Assembly: GCA_016720855.1 (NCBI GenBank)
Contig: JADKJU010000001.1
Location: forward strand, 737,501-801,500
Source of the DNA: Betaproteobacteria bacterium
GTDB lineage: Bacteria; Pseudomonadota; Gammaproteobacteria; Burkholderiales; Usitatibacteraceae
DNA: 64,000 nt
Reading direction: 5' to 3'
The first letter of the stretch is position 1. Each line of letters starts with the position of its first letter. Made by a program: the position numbers and the translations under genes. The notes under the pieces were generated by a model. It was not told the origin of the DNA. It saw only the letters and a program-made list of their open reading frames with translations, and did no database searches. Positions 1 to 6,878 of the stretch are shown piece by piece.

Positions 1-883
1 GGAGGCCGCGCGCCGTCTCCACCCAGGCGATGGCCGAGGCGCCATCCAGCCGCGCCGCGCCGTGGCCGGCACCGCGCCCCTGCGACATCGACTCGAGCGC
101 GAGCGCCATCTCCACGAGTCGCGCGGCCAGGCGCGCCCCCACGCCCCTTCCCCACGCCGCGATGGCGTCGGCGACCAGGGGATGCGCGGCGGTGCGGGCG
201 AGCGGCCCGGTTTCGCGCGCTTCCCCATGCCAGTGCGGGGTATCGTCGAAGGCCGCATCGTCGAGCGCGGACGCCAGATCGCGCGCCACCCACACGTCGC
301 CAGGCGGAAGAAACGCAACGTCGCTCGCGCCCAGCGCCGGATCGCCTTCGAGGATTTCCGCCACCAGGCGCGCAACGTTCGTGTCGCCCTTGCGCGCCCA
401 TTTCCGCAGCGCCATCGTCGAACCCACCGCAAGAAAGTCCGCCGGGGCAGTGCCGAATATCGCCTGTCCCGCCCAGGCTTGCGCGCCGCGCGCTGCGTCG
501 CGCAGGTCTTCACCCTCCGCGGCAGCCAGCAGCGGTGCCAGCGCCTTGCGAGCGCCCGCCAGCGCCTCCACTTCGGGAGCGCGGCCCGCGAGCTTGGGCC
601 AGTCCACGAGAAGCCGCCACGCGTGCTCGTGCACGGTTTCAGCGGCAATGCGCACATCGCGCGCACGGCGCTGCGCCTCGCGTTCGCCCTCGCCCTTCGC
701 GGCTTCGATCGCAGCGGCGGCGGCGATCGACTGCGAGCGGCCGCAGATGGCGAAGAGCGCACCGGCGAGCGGGGCGGCGTCCGAGGCTGCGCGTCCGGTG
801 AAGAGCTTGCCGGCGACGCGCGGCCGCTGCGCGCGCGCTTGCGCGCCCGTCACCCGCCCGGCCGTCGTCGAGATGCGCACCAT
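1..883 (-). CDS. hoxV: HoxV/HupK-type [NiFe]-hydrogenase maturation protein (3' end cut by window edge)
   Basis: Reading the minus strand from an ATG at 883 gives about 294 codons with no stop before base 1, so the C-terminus lies outside the window. The product starts MVRISTTAGRVTG and contains LFAICGRSQSIAAAAA, the short large-subunit-like motif typical of HupK/HoxV. These proteins resemble hydrogenase large subunits but lack most nickel ligands, and are thought to be scaffolds for assembly of the NiFe(CN)2CO cofactor in the cytoplasm. The start lies 4 nt after the stop of hoxT, so it is clearly the last visible gene of the hydrogenase operon. The identification rests on gene order (hoxK-G-Z-M-L-O-Q-R-T-V) plus that motif; overall sequence conservation in this family is low. 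Confidence 0.75.
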   Translation of the reverse strand, partial: MVRISTTAGRVTGAQARAQRPRVAGKLFTGRAASDAAPLAGALFAICGRSQSIAAAAAIEAAKGEGEREAQRRARDVRIAAETVHEHAWRLLVDWPKLAGRAPEVEALAGARKALAPLLAAAEGEDLRDAARGAQAWAGQAIFGTAPADFLAVGSTMALRKWARKGDTNVARLVAEILEGDPALGASDVAFLPPGDVWVARDLASALDDAAFDDTPHWHGEARETGPLARTAAHPLVADAIAAWGRGVGARLAARLVEMALALESMSQGRGAGHGAARLDGASAIAWVETARGL

Positions 884-887
884 CAGC

Positions 888-1406
888 TCACCCTCGATCG
901 GCATCGCCCGCCCCGGAAAACCGCCCGCGCAGGAAATCGCGCTTGGAGATCGTCGCCGGCGTGGCCGCCTGCGACGGCTGGTAGCCGTCCGCACCCGGCG
1001 CATTGGCCGAATCGAAGAGCGCTTCGAGCGCAGCGTCGGCCGTGGCGCGAGCCGTTTCGTGGTCGGCGAATTCAAGCGCCGGGGAGAAGAGCGAGCAGGC
1101 GTGGTATTCACCCAGCTCCTCGTCGACCCCGGCGATGAAGCGGAAGCGCCCCGCCGGGAGTGCCATGAAGCGCTCGCCGCCCACGGGGAGCGTCATCCAC
1201 TCGCCATCGCCGGGCATGAGCACGAGGTTCACGAACCACGGCGTCACCAGCGCGCCCAGCCATTCGCCTTGCCAGGGGCGGAAGCCGACCGCCTCCACGC
1301 GCAGGGCCGCGTTGACGAACGGGAGCCCGTCCATGCGCGTCTTCCAGATGCGCGTGAAGGCCGCTTCGAGCCGCGGCGCCGGACTGGTCATGGCCGTTTC
1401 AGTCAT
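888..1406 (-). CDS. hoxT: HybE/HupJ-family hydrogenase assembly chaperone HoxT
   Basis: A 172-residue protein of the HybE family, which includes HupJ and HoxT. Visible family features are an N-terminal PRLEAAFTRIWKTRM helix, the core FVNAALRVEAVGFRPW, the segment LGALVTPWFVNLVLMPG, and ELGEYHACSLFSPALEFAD near residue 110. HybE-type proteins bind hydrogenase subunits and help hold back or guide Tat-dependent export until maturation is finished. I chose ATG 1406 (MTETAMTSP); a second ATG at 1391 is possible. The start overlaps the 3' end of the rubredoxin gene by 8 nt, which indicates translational coupling. The C-terminus ends in a basic SKRDFLRGRF tail. Confidence 0.85.
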   Translation of the reverse strand: MTETAMTSPAPRLEAAFTRIWKTRMDGLPFVNAALRVEAVGFRPWQGEWLGALVTPWFVNLVLMPGDGEWMTLPVGGERFMALPAGRFRFIAGVDEELGEYHACSLFSPALEFADHETARATADAALEALFDSANAPGADGYQPSQAATPATISKRDFLRGRFSGAGDADRG

Positions 1407-1569
1407 CGGCCAGCTCCAGGAACCTCGTCCGCTCGGCAGCGCAGTTGGGGCAGCTCCAGTGCTCCGGGAGCGCCCCGAAGGGTGTGCCCGGCTCGACCTG
1501 CCACTCGGCGTCTCCCAGCGCCGGGTCGTAGACGTACCAGCAGACGCCGCATTCGTAGCGGCGCGCCAC
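1399..1569 (-). CDS. hoxR: HoxR/HupI-type rubredoxin (GTG start)
   Basis: A 56-residue rubredoxin with the two knuckle motifs CGVC (with YECGVCWYVYDP) and CPNC (with WSCPNCAAERTRF), which together bind one iron ion. Rubredoxins in this position (HoxR, HupI) support hydrogenase maturation or protect the Fe-S clusters during assembly under O2. No ATG fits: the only start that yields a normal N-terminus is GTG at 1569, with a purine-rich AGGGCGAAAGG stretch just upstream. It lies 26 nt after hoxQ and overlaps hoxT by 8 nt. The product is cytosolic and short of any targeting signal. Confidence 0.85.
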   Translation of the reverse strand: MARRYECGVCWYVYDPALGDAEWQVEPGTPFGALPEHWSCPNCAAERTRFLELADD

Positions 1570-1595
1570 GGCAGCCTTTCGCCCTGCCGCACCGC

Positions 1596-2459
1596 TCAGC
1601 CCTCGCGCAGCCAGGCCAGCAGGTCGCGCAGGCGCACCTGGCTGTCCTCGATGTCCTCGACGGCCGCGCGCGCGGCTTCCGGAATGTTCACCACCTCGAA
1701 CGTGTCGAGGATGAGCGTGTTCATGGTGTTGAAGTAGCGCACGCGCCACACGCCCTGGGCGCGGGTGGAGGTGATGCGGCAGTTGCCGAAGCCGCGCGAG
1801 AGGATCGCCACCGATCCCTCGCCCAGCATCGCGTCGAGTCCCTCGTGATCCGCGCGCGACAGCGGCAGGAGCGAGAGGTTGACCACGTGTGCCGGCCTGC
1901 CGGGACGGAATGCGCCGGCATGATGACGCAACTCGTTCACGATCGACGGCGCGTTCATGACGCCCTCGGGCAGCTGCGCCACGTCCAGGCGCGCGCCTTT
2001 CGCCTGCGCAGCGGCTTCCTTCAGGACGGCGGGCATGTCGTCGGCTTCGAGGATGTCCTCGGCCAGGCCTCCGCGGCCATCCTCGCGCTGCACGCGCCAG
2101 ACGCCGGCGAAGGCCGTCTCCTGCACGTGCCAGCCGGCAGTGCCGTTGCCGGAGCCCACGACCGCACTTACCTCGCCCTGACCCAGCGATTCGTTGAGCG
2201 CCCGAAGTGCCCCGGGCGCCATGGCCTTGAGCGAGAAACGCGGCGCACTGCCGTTGCCGGGCCGGAATCCCTGCATCGATTCCAGCAACTGCTCCACGAC
2301 ATCGGCGGCGGCGGCAAGCTCGCCGGGCGCGGCGTCCTCGGGCGGAATGGGATTGACGAGTGGCTCCGCCTTGGGCATCGACAGGAATTCCAGGCCCTCG
2401 TCCTCGGGGGGATGCGAACCGGGGCCGGTGGCGACGACGGGAATCGGGAAGGATTTCAT
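1596..2459 (-). CDS. hoxQ: HupH/HyaF-family hydrogenase maturation protein HoxQ
   Basis: A 287-residue member of the HupH/HyaF/HoxQ family. Recognisable parts are the N-terminal MKSFPIPV, an acidic Pro-rich linker, the central LNESLGQGEVSAVV, and the strongly conserved C-terminal region SRGFGNCRITSTRAQGVWRV followed by RYFNTMNTLILDTFEVVNIPE. In Ralstonia, HoxQ works with HoxO as a chaperone that keeps the small-subunit precursor from being exported before its Fe-S clusters are loaded. ATG 2459 is 11 nt downstream of the hoxO stop. Other in-frame upstream starts would run into hoxO and add unlike sequence, so they were not used. Confidence 0.88.
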   Translation of the reverse strand: MKSFPIPVVATGPGSHPPEDEGLEFLSMPKAEPLVNPIPPEDAAPGELAAAADVVEQLLESMQGFRPGNGSAPRFSLKAMAPGALRALNESLGQGEVSAVVGSGNGTAGWHVQETAFAGVWRVQREDGRGGLAEDILEADDMPAVLKEAAAQAKGARLDVAQLPEGVMNAPSIVNELRHHAGAFRPGRPAHVVNLSLLPLSRADHEGLDAMLGEGSVAILSRGFGNCRITSTRAQGVWRVRYFNTMNTLILDTFEVVNIPEAARAAVEDIEDSQVRLRDLLAWLREG

Positions 2460-2470
2460 GGGCGGGCCTT

Positions 2471-2926
2471 TCAGGCACAGGAGCCCGCGCCAGCCGCGGC
2501 GACGGGAATCACTTTGGGAGGAAGCGGCCGGGTCTCGCTCTCGAGGAGCCCGTTGGCGAGCGAAACGTATTCGGACCAGTCGCGAAGTGCCTCGATATTG
2601 CCGAGCCAGTGCCCGTCGCGAAGAAAGACCAGCGCGGGCCAGCGGCGCACGCCGTAGGTCGCGGCCTTCGCATTGGCGATCGGCGGGGGAAGCACCCCGA
2701 TGCGGAAGGGGCGCGAGGCGGCCGCGCGGATCTCGGGCAGGATCACCGCGAGATCGGTGACCTCGCGAAAGCGGATCGGGTCCTCGGTGAAGAAGAGCAC
2801 TGCCTCGCCGGGCGTGGCCAGGAAGGCGTCGAAGGAGGCCTCGTCCAGGCGCACGGCGCCGTGCAGGTTCACGAGGCTCGTGATGAGTGGCGGCTCCGTG
2901 GGCGTCGGGCGCGCGATGGCGTTCAT
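2471..2926 (-). CDS. hoxO: HyaE/HupG-family thioredoxin-like chaperone HoxO
   Basis: A 151-residue thioredoxin-fold protein of the HyaE/HoxO family. The fold is suggested by EAVLFFTEDPIRF (strand 3 and helix) and WPALVFLRDGHWLG (the strand after the cis-proline position). The redox CxxC of true thioredoxins is absent, as is normal for this family, so it should act as a binding chaperone for the twin-arginine signal peptide or the small subunit precursor rather than as a reductase. The ATG at 2926 overlaps the hoxL stop by 4 nt (ATGA-type), indicating coupling. The Ala-rich C-terminus GAGSCA is not conserved in the family as far as I recall. Confidence 0.86.
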   Translation of the reverse strand: MNAIARPTPTEPPLITSLVNLHGAVRLDEASFDAFLATPGEAVLFFTEDPIRFREVTDLAVILPEIRAAASRPFRIGVLPPPIANAKAATYGVRRWPALVFLRDGHWLGNIEALRDWSEYVSLANGLLESETRPLPPKVIPVAAAGAGSCA

Positions 2927-3234
2927 GTGGACTCCTTGGGACGTAGATGTTCGGGAAGTTCCGGAGTTCGGCCGATGAGGTCGGCAAAGGCATCGTCAAT
3001 GCCCGTGGCATCCCCCGCGAGGACGGCGGCCAGGGCGTCAAGGGCGCGGTCGGTATTGCCGGCCATCTCCGCGGTGATCACCTCGCGCGCGGCGCCGAGG
3101 AACGTGAGCAACCAGGCGCCCGCCGGCTGCGGGCCGACGAGCGCGAGGTCGATGATCTGGCGGCCATCGCGGCCGGTGCACCAGGCGGTGTCGCCCAGCG
3201 GGATCTCGACCTGCATCGGAATGGCGATGCACAT
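2923..3234 (-). CDS. hoxL: HypC/HoxL-family hydrogenase assembly chaperone
   Basis: A 103-residue HypC-family protein beginning MCIAIPMQV. The invariant Cys2, exposed after Met removal, binds the Fe(CN)2CO unit for transfer to the large subunit apoprotein. The central PAGAWLLTFLGAAREVI corresponds to the conserved OB-like core, where HypC has the GDYVLVHVGFA motif. HoxL is the operon-dedicated HypC paralogue for the O2-tolerant hydrogenase and is normally needed in addition to HypC. The acidic C-terminal extension (DATGIDDAFADLIGRTPELPEHLR, given in part) makes it longer than E. coli HypC, as expected for HoxL/HupF. It starts 3 nt after the hoxM stop. Confidence 0.88.
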   Translation of the reverse strand: MCIAIPMQVEIPLGDTAWCTGRDGRQIIDLALVGPQPAGAWLLTFLGAAREVITAEMAGNTDRALDALAAVLAGDATGIDDAFADLIGRTPELPEHLRPKEST

Positions 3235-3237
3235 GGG

Positions 3238-3861
3238 TCAGGACTCGTTGGCGGCGCGGCGCGCCAGCAGACGCGCGTCGCCGATGCGGCAGGCCTCCTC
3301 GGCGCTGGGGCGTTCCGCTTCGTAGCGGTCGAGGGCGAGGCTTGGGTCGAAGAGCGATTCGGTTGCGCCATCCTCGCGCGGCGTGCCCGGTACCCCCCAT
3401 TGGGCGAGCGTCCGCAGGCCGATGGCGAGCGCGTCGGGCACCTTTGCGCGCACCACCTCCGTGAGGCTTCCGCCGTAGTCCATGAGCACTGCAGGCTGCA
3501 CGCCCACCAGCACCGCGCGCTCCGGCGCCCGGCCGGAGAGCTTGGCGAGGGCGAGCACTTCCTGGAAGCTCGACTGGTGCAGGCTCATCTTGCCGATGCC
3601 CAGGTAGGACGGGATGTCGTCGTCCCGGATCACCTGCAGCGTGCCCGGCTCGAGCCCGTAGTCGATCGCGTCGAAGACCAGCATCTGCCGGGCATCCTGG
3701 ACGTGGGGCAGCAGGTAGAGGCCCTGCGTGCCGCCGTCCATGAGGGTGACGGAATCGGGGAAGCGCCAGCCTTCGTTCAGCGCTGCGACGGCACGCACGC
3801 CGAACCCCTCATCGGCCCAGAGGACGTTTCCGATCCCCAGCACCAGCGTTTCCGTCGCCAT
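3238..3861 (-). CDS. hoxM: HyaD/HoxM hydrogenase maturation endopeptidase
   Basis: A 207-residue hydrogenase-specific protease. The N-terminus LVLGIGNVLWADEGFGVRAV carries the conserved first nickel-sensing Glu. VFDAIDYG supplies the second ligand (Asp) and MSLHQSSFQEVL the third (His). The enzyme checks that nickel is inserted and then cuts the C-terminal peptide of the large subunit after the His of the DPCxxCxxH motif; HoxG here still has a 15-residue tail for it to remove. The ATG at 3861 follows a GAAGGGG ribosome-binding stretch. The gene is separated from hoxZ by an HTH gene and a palindromic repeat, which is not the usual arrangement, so it may need its own promoter. Confidence 0.9.
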   Translation of the reverse strand: MATETLVLGIGNVLWADEGFGVRAVAALNEGWRFPDSVTLMDGGTQGLYLLPHVQDARQMLVFDAIDYGLEPGTLQVIRDDDIPSYLGIGKMSLHQSSFQEVLALAKLSGRAPERAVLVGVQPAVLMDYGGSLTEVVRAKVPDALAIGLRTLAQWGVPGTPREDGATESLFDPSLALDRYEAERPSAEEACRIGDARLLARRAANES

Positions 3862-3875
3862 CCCGACCCCTTCTC

Positions 3876-3894
3876 TGTAACTTTTACGGTTACA
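3876..3894. promoter_or_regulatory. Inverted repeat TGTAAC-N7-GTTACA upstream of hoxM
   Basis: The 19-bp sequence has 6-bp perfect arms (TGTAAC/GTTACA) around a 7-nt spacer. It ends about 15 nt upstream of the hoxM start codon. The same GTAAC-N7-GTTAC core with the same spacing occurs at 8079-8095 upstream of hoxK. The pairing with two hydrogenase transcription entry points suggests an operator for a dimeric regulator, but no such regulator is identified here. Confidence 0.4.
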
Positions 3895-3964
3895 TCGAGG
3901 TCATCTTGGCGCCACTGGAATGGCGGCTGTTGATGAGGGTCAAGTAACGACGAACGTCACACGG

Positions 3965-4014
3965 GAAAAGGGGACAGACCCCTTATTCCCCAAAACGGGT
4001 CTGTCCCCTTTTTC
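3965..4014. repeat. Dispersed palindromic repeat (GGGGACAGACCCC type), copy 1
   Basis: Two inverted arms built on AAAAGGGGACAGACCC and GGGTCTGTCCCCTTTT enclose a loop of about 14 nt. Two further copies of the same arm sequence occur at 22246-22306 and 22582-22634. The element lies between the HTH gene and hoxM. Its strong stem followed by a T run on both strands could also act as a bidirectional terminator, which would cut hoxM and the genes after it off from the hoxK promoter. It resembles REP-like elements mobilised by REP-associated transposases, but no such transposase is in this window. Confidence 0.75.
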
Positions 4015-4025
4015 GACCACCCTGG

Positions 4026-4343
4026 TCAGCCCTGGGCTGCCTTCAGGCTCTTCAGGGCCTGGTGCACGTCCCAGGCGCTCTGCAACTGCATCCAGAACTC
4101 CGGCTCGGTGCGGAAATAGGCCGCCAGGCGCACCGCCGTGTCGGGCGTGATGCCCCGCTTGCCGCGGATCAGCTCGTTCACCCGCCGGCGCGAGACGCCC
4201 AGGGAATCGGCCAGGGCAAGCTGGGTGAGCTTGAGGGGCTTCAAGTACCGGGTGTCGAGGAAATAGCCCGGGTGAACCGGCTCCCGGCGCGATCGCGGAC
4301 GGCCGGAACCGCCAGCCCGGGCTTTCCCCGGGCGCGCCGTCAT
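4026..4343 (-). CDS. HigA/VapI-family HTH protein (orphan antitoxin-like), inserted in the hox operon
   Basis: A 105-residue protein with an XRE-type helix-turn-helix. After a basic N-terminal tail come HPGYFLDTRYLKPLKLTQ, ALADSLGVSRRRVNELIRG (the recognition helix region), KRGITPDTAVRLAAYF and PEFWMQLQSAWDVHQAL. This pattern is diagnostic for HigA-family antidotes. No HigB-type toxin gene lies next to it; the upstream neighbour is hoxZ, only 38 nt away. It may be an orphan antitoxin or a repurposed regulator. ATG 4343 was chosen, with alternatives at 4358 and 4376. The gene has the same orientation as the hydrogenase genes and interrupts the usual hoxZ-hoxM order. Confidence 0.75.
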   Translation of the reverse strand: MTARPGKARAGGSGRPRSRREPVHPGYFLDTRYLKPLKLTQLALADSLGVSRRRVNELIRGKRGITPDTAVRLAAYFRTEPEFWMQLQSAWDVHQALKSLKAAQG

Positions 4344-4381
4344 GCCCCCTGCTCCCATGGCCGCAACGACCATCATCGGCT

Positions 4382-5071
4382 CTAGTTCTTCACGTCCCGC
4401 CAGCCGCTGATCATGCTCGAGACCACCGTGAGGCCCGAGGTGATGTCCTCGCGGATCACGAAGTACAGGTGGACGATCGTGAACCAGACGAGGTACCACA
4501 TCCCGAAGTGGTGCCAGGTGTGCACGTCCTGGCTCTGCCCGAAGAGCGGGATCACCCAGCCCGAGAAGAGCGCGTAGGCCCAGCTCTCTCGCCCCAGCCC
4601 CTCGCCGTAGAGCGTGAAGCCGGTGACGATCATGAAGATGCTGCCCAGGAGGTACATCCCGAACATCGCGGCCATGGCGAGCTGGTTGTGCCCCTGGTGC
4701 CAGTCGTTCTTCGGCCGGATGAAGAGGTAGTGCCCCAGCACCCGGAAGAAGCTGCGCCACCAGGAGGGCTGGAACACGAACAGCGGCACGAGGAACATCT
4801 CGCGCGCGTGCTTGTTGCCCACGATCGCCCAGTAGGCGCGCATGAGCAGCATGACCGCGAACACGTACGCGGCGGAGAAGTGCGCGAAGCGGATGTAGCC
4901 CATCAGGAAGTTCTCGCTCGCCTCCCCCGGAACCGAGGGCAGCGGCGACCCGATGAAGTACCCCGTGACGCACAGCACCACCATCGCGAGCGCCATCACC
5001 CAGTGCCACACCCTGACCGGCGCTTCCCATACGTAGACCGGAAACTTGAGGTCCCTTCCATCGATCGACAT
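4382..5071 (-). CDS. hoxZ: HoxZ, di-heme cytochrome b subunit of the uptake hydrogenase
   Basis: A 229-residue integral membrane protein of the HyaC/HupC/HoxZ family. Four hydrophobic segments are visible, with candidate heme-ligand histidines in VWHWVMALAMVVLCVTG, RFAHFSAAYVFAVM, HQGHNQLAMAAMFGMYLLG and HTWHHFGMWYLVWFTIVHLYF. The protein anchors the HoxKG dimer to the outer face of the cytoplasmic membrane and passes electrons from H2 oxidation to the quinone pool. The ATG at 5071 is 11 nt after the hoxG stop codon (TAA at 5083-5085). Length agrees with the family (about 230-245 residues). Confidence 0.92.
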   Translation of the reverse strand: MSIDGRDLKFPVYVWEAPVRVWHWVMALAMVVLCVTGYFIGSPLPSVPGEASENFLMGYIRFAHFSAAYVFAVMLLMRAYWAIVGNKHAREMFLVPLFVFQPSWWRSFFRVLGHYLFIRPKNDWHQGHNQLAMAAMFGMYLLGSIFMIVTGFTLYGEGLGRESWAYALFSGWVIPLFGQSQDVHTWHHFGMWYLVWFTIVHLYFVIREDITSGLTVVSSMISGWRDVKN

Positions 5072-5082
5072 GGCGGTCTCCG

Positions 5083-6876
5083 TTAACGAACCTGTACGCG
5101 GGTGATCTCCTCGCCTTCCGGCGAGATGACATGGGTCGCGCACGCAAGGCACGGGTCGAAGCTGTGGATCGTGCGCAGGATCTCCAGCGGGTGCTCCGGC
5201 TTGGCCATCGCGGTGTTCATGAGGCTGGCCTCGTAGGGGCCGATCTGGTTCTTGCCGTCGCGCGGTCCCGCGTTCCACGTGGTCGGCACGATGCACTGGT
5301 AGTTGTCGATCTTCGTGTCCTTGATCCTGATCCAGTGCCCGAGCGCGCCGCGCGGTGCCTCGCAGAAGCCGGCGCCCTTGGCCTCCTTCGGCCAGGTGGA
5401 GGGCTCCCACTTCTCGACGTTGGCGGTGTCGAGCTTGCCGGCCTTGATGTTGGCCATGAGCTTGTCGAAGAAGTACTTCATCTTGTGGGCGCCCCAGGAG
5501 GCCTCCAGCCCGCGCGCGGCCGTGCGGCCGAGCGTGGAGAAGAGCGCCTGGATGGGCACGTCGAGCTTCTTGAGCACCATTTCCACGGGCTCCTTGAACT
5601 CCGGGTTGCCCGACGCGTAGCCGATGATGTAGCGGGCGAGCGGGCCCACTTCCACCGGCTGGCCCTTGTAGCGCGGGCTCTTCACCCACGAGTACTTGGC
5701 GCTCTCGTCGATGTTCTCGATGTTGGTCTTCGAGCCCTTGGTGCCCGGCGCCGAGCACGTAGTTGGGCTCGGTCACGCCGTCCCACGGGTGCAGGCCCTT
5801 CGACTCGTCGGCGTACTTGTACCAGGAGTGGGTGACGAACTCCTGGATCATGGCCGGGTCCTTCAGGTCCACGGCATGGATGTTCTTCAGGTCCCCGCCC
5901 AGGATCGCGCCGCGCGGCATGAGCAGCGACTTGTTCGACTGGTCGTTGGCGATGTCCGGGAACTCGCCGTAGCTCATCACGTTCATGCTGGAGATGCCGC
6001 CGCCGATGGCGCCCCAGTGCTTGTAGAACGAGGCGATGGCGAGCAGGTCCGGGATGTAGACGTTGTCGATGAAGTCGATCGTGTCGTCGATGATCTTGCC
6101 GACCATGTTCAGGCGTTCCATGTTGATCGCGCCCACCGCGCCGACGCGGTCGACGTTGATCGAGCACGGCACGCCGCCCACCAGCCAGTTCGGGTGCGGG
6201 TTCTTGCCGCCGAAGATCGTCTGGATCTTCACGATCTCCTTCTGGAAGTCCAGCGCCTCGAGGTAGTGGCCCACCGCCATCAGGTTCGCTTCCGGGGGCA
6301 GCTTGTAGTCCGGGTGGCCCCAGTAGCCGTTCCTGAACGGGCCGAGCTGGCCCGACTCGACGAACTTCGTGAGGCGCGCGGCGAGGTCCCGGTAGTAGCC
6401 CGGGGAGGAATTCGGCCAACTGGAGATCGACTGCGCCAGCTCGATGTCTTCTTCGGGTCGGCCTTCAGCGCCGAGACCACGTCCACCCAGTCGAGCGCGT
6501 GCAGGTGGTAGAAGTGCACGAGGTGGTCCTGCGCGTAGAGCGTGGAGTGCATCAGGTTGCGGATGATGTTCGCGTTGTCTGGAATCGCGATCCCGAGCGC
6601 GTCCTCGACGCAGCGCACCGAGGCGAGCGCGTGCACGCCGGTGCAGACGCCGCAGATGCGCTCCACGAAAGCCCACGCGTCGCGCGGGTCGCGGCCCTTG
6701 AGGATCACTTCCAGCCCGCGCCACATCGTGCCCGTGGACACGGCGTTGGTGATCACGTTCTTCGCGTTGAGGTTCACTTCGACGCGCAGGTGGCCCTCGA
6801 TGCGGGTGACCGGGTCGACGACGACCCGCTTTCCGCTGTTGTCGAGCTTGAAGCCTTGGGTCTCGATGACGGCCAT
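5083..6876 (-). pseudogene. hoxG: HoxG, large [NiFe] subunit of the uptake hydrogenase; reading frame broken by two compensating single-base indels
   Basis: Joined across frames this encodes a full-length large subunit (about 598 residues). Frame 1 covers 6876 to about 6445: VVVDPVTRIEGHLRVE and RICGVCTGVHA, the N-terminal Ni-binding CxxC. Frame 2 runs to about 5745: WPNSSPGYYRDLAARL through GVTEPNYVLGAG. Frame 1 then resumes: GPLARYIIGYASGNPEF to the C-terminal DPCLACATH, with a 15-residue tail for HoxM to cleave. The first indel (6441-6450) looks like a lost base, the second (5741-5750) like an extra one. All conserved motifs are intact, so either the gene was inactivated very recently or these are assembly errors. 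ATG 6876 has AGGAG about 9 nt upstream; the GTG at 6882 is too close to that site. Confidence 0.85.
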
Positions 6877-6878
6877 GG

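Noticed and set aside
30..2657. Long plus-strand open frame (about 875 codons) over the hydrogenase accessory genes
   Set aside because: It lies antisense to hoxV through hoxO, which have clear family motifs. Its translation is low-complexity Arg/Ala/Pro, typical of a GC-rich shadow frame.
4026..5147. Extension of the HigA-like gene upstream across hoxZ (frame of about 373 codons)
   Set aside because: The upstream part is antisense-like Arg/Gly/His-rich sequence within the hoxZ coding region; the HTH homology begins only after 4343.
5741..6450. Programmed ribosomal frameshifting in hoxG
   Set aside because: No slippery heptamer or downstream stem was seen at either site, and hydrogenase large subunits are not known to use frameshifting. 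Indels or assembly errors are simpler.
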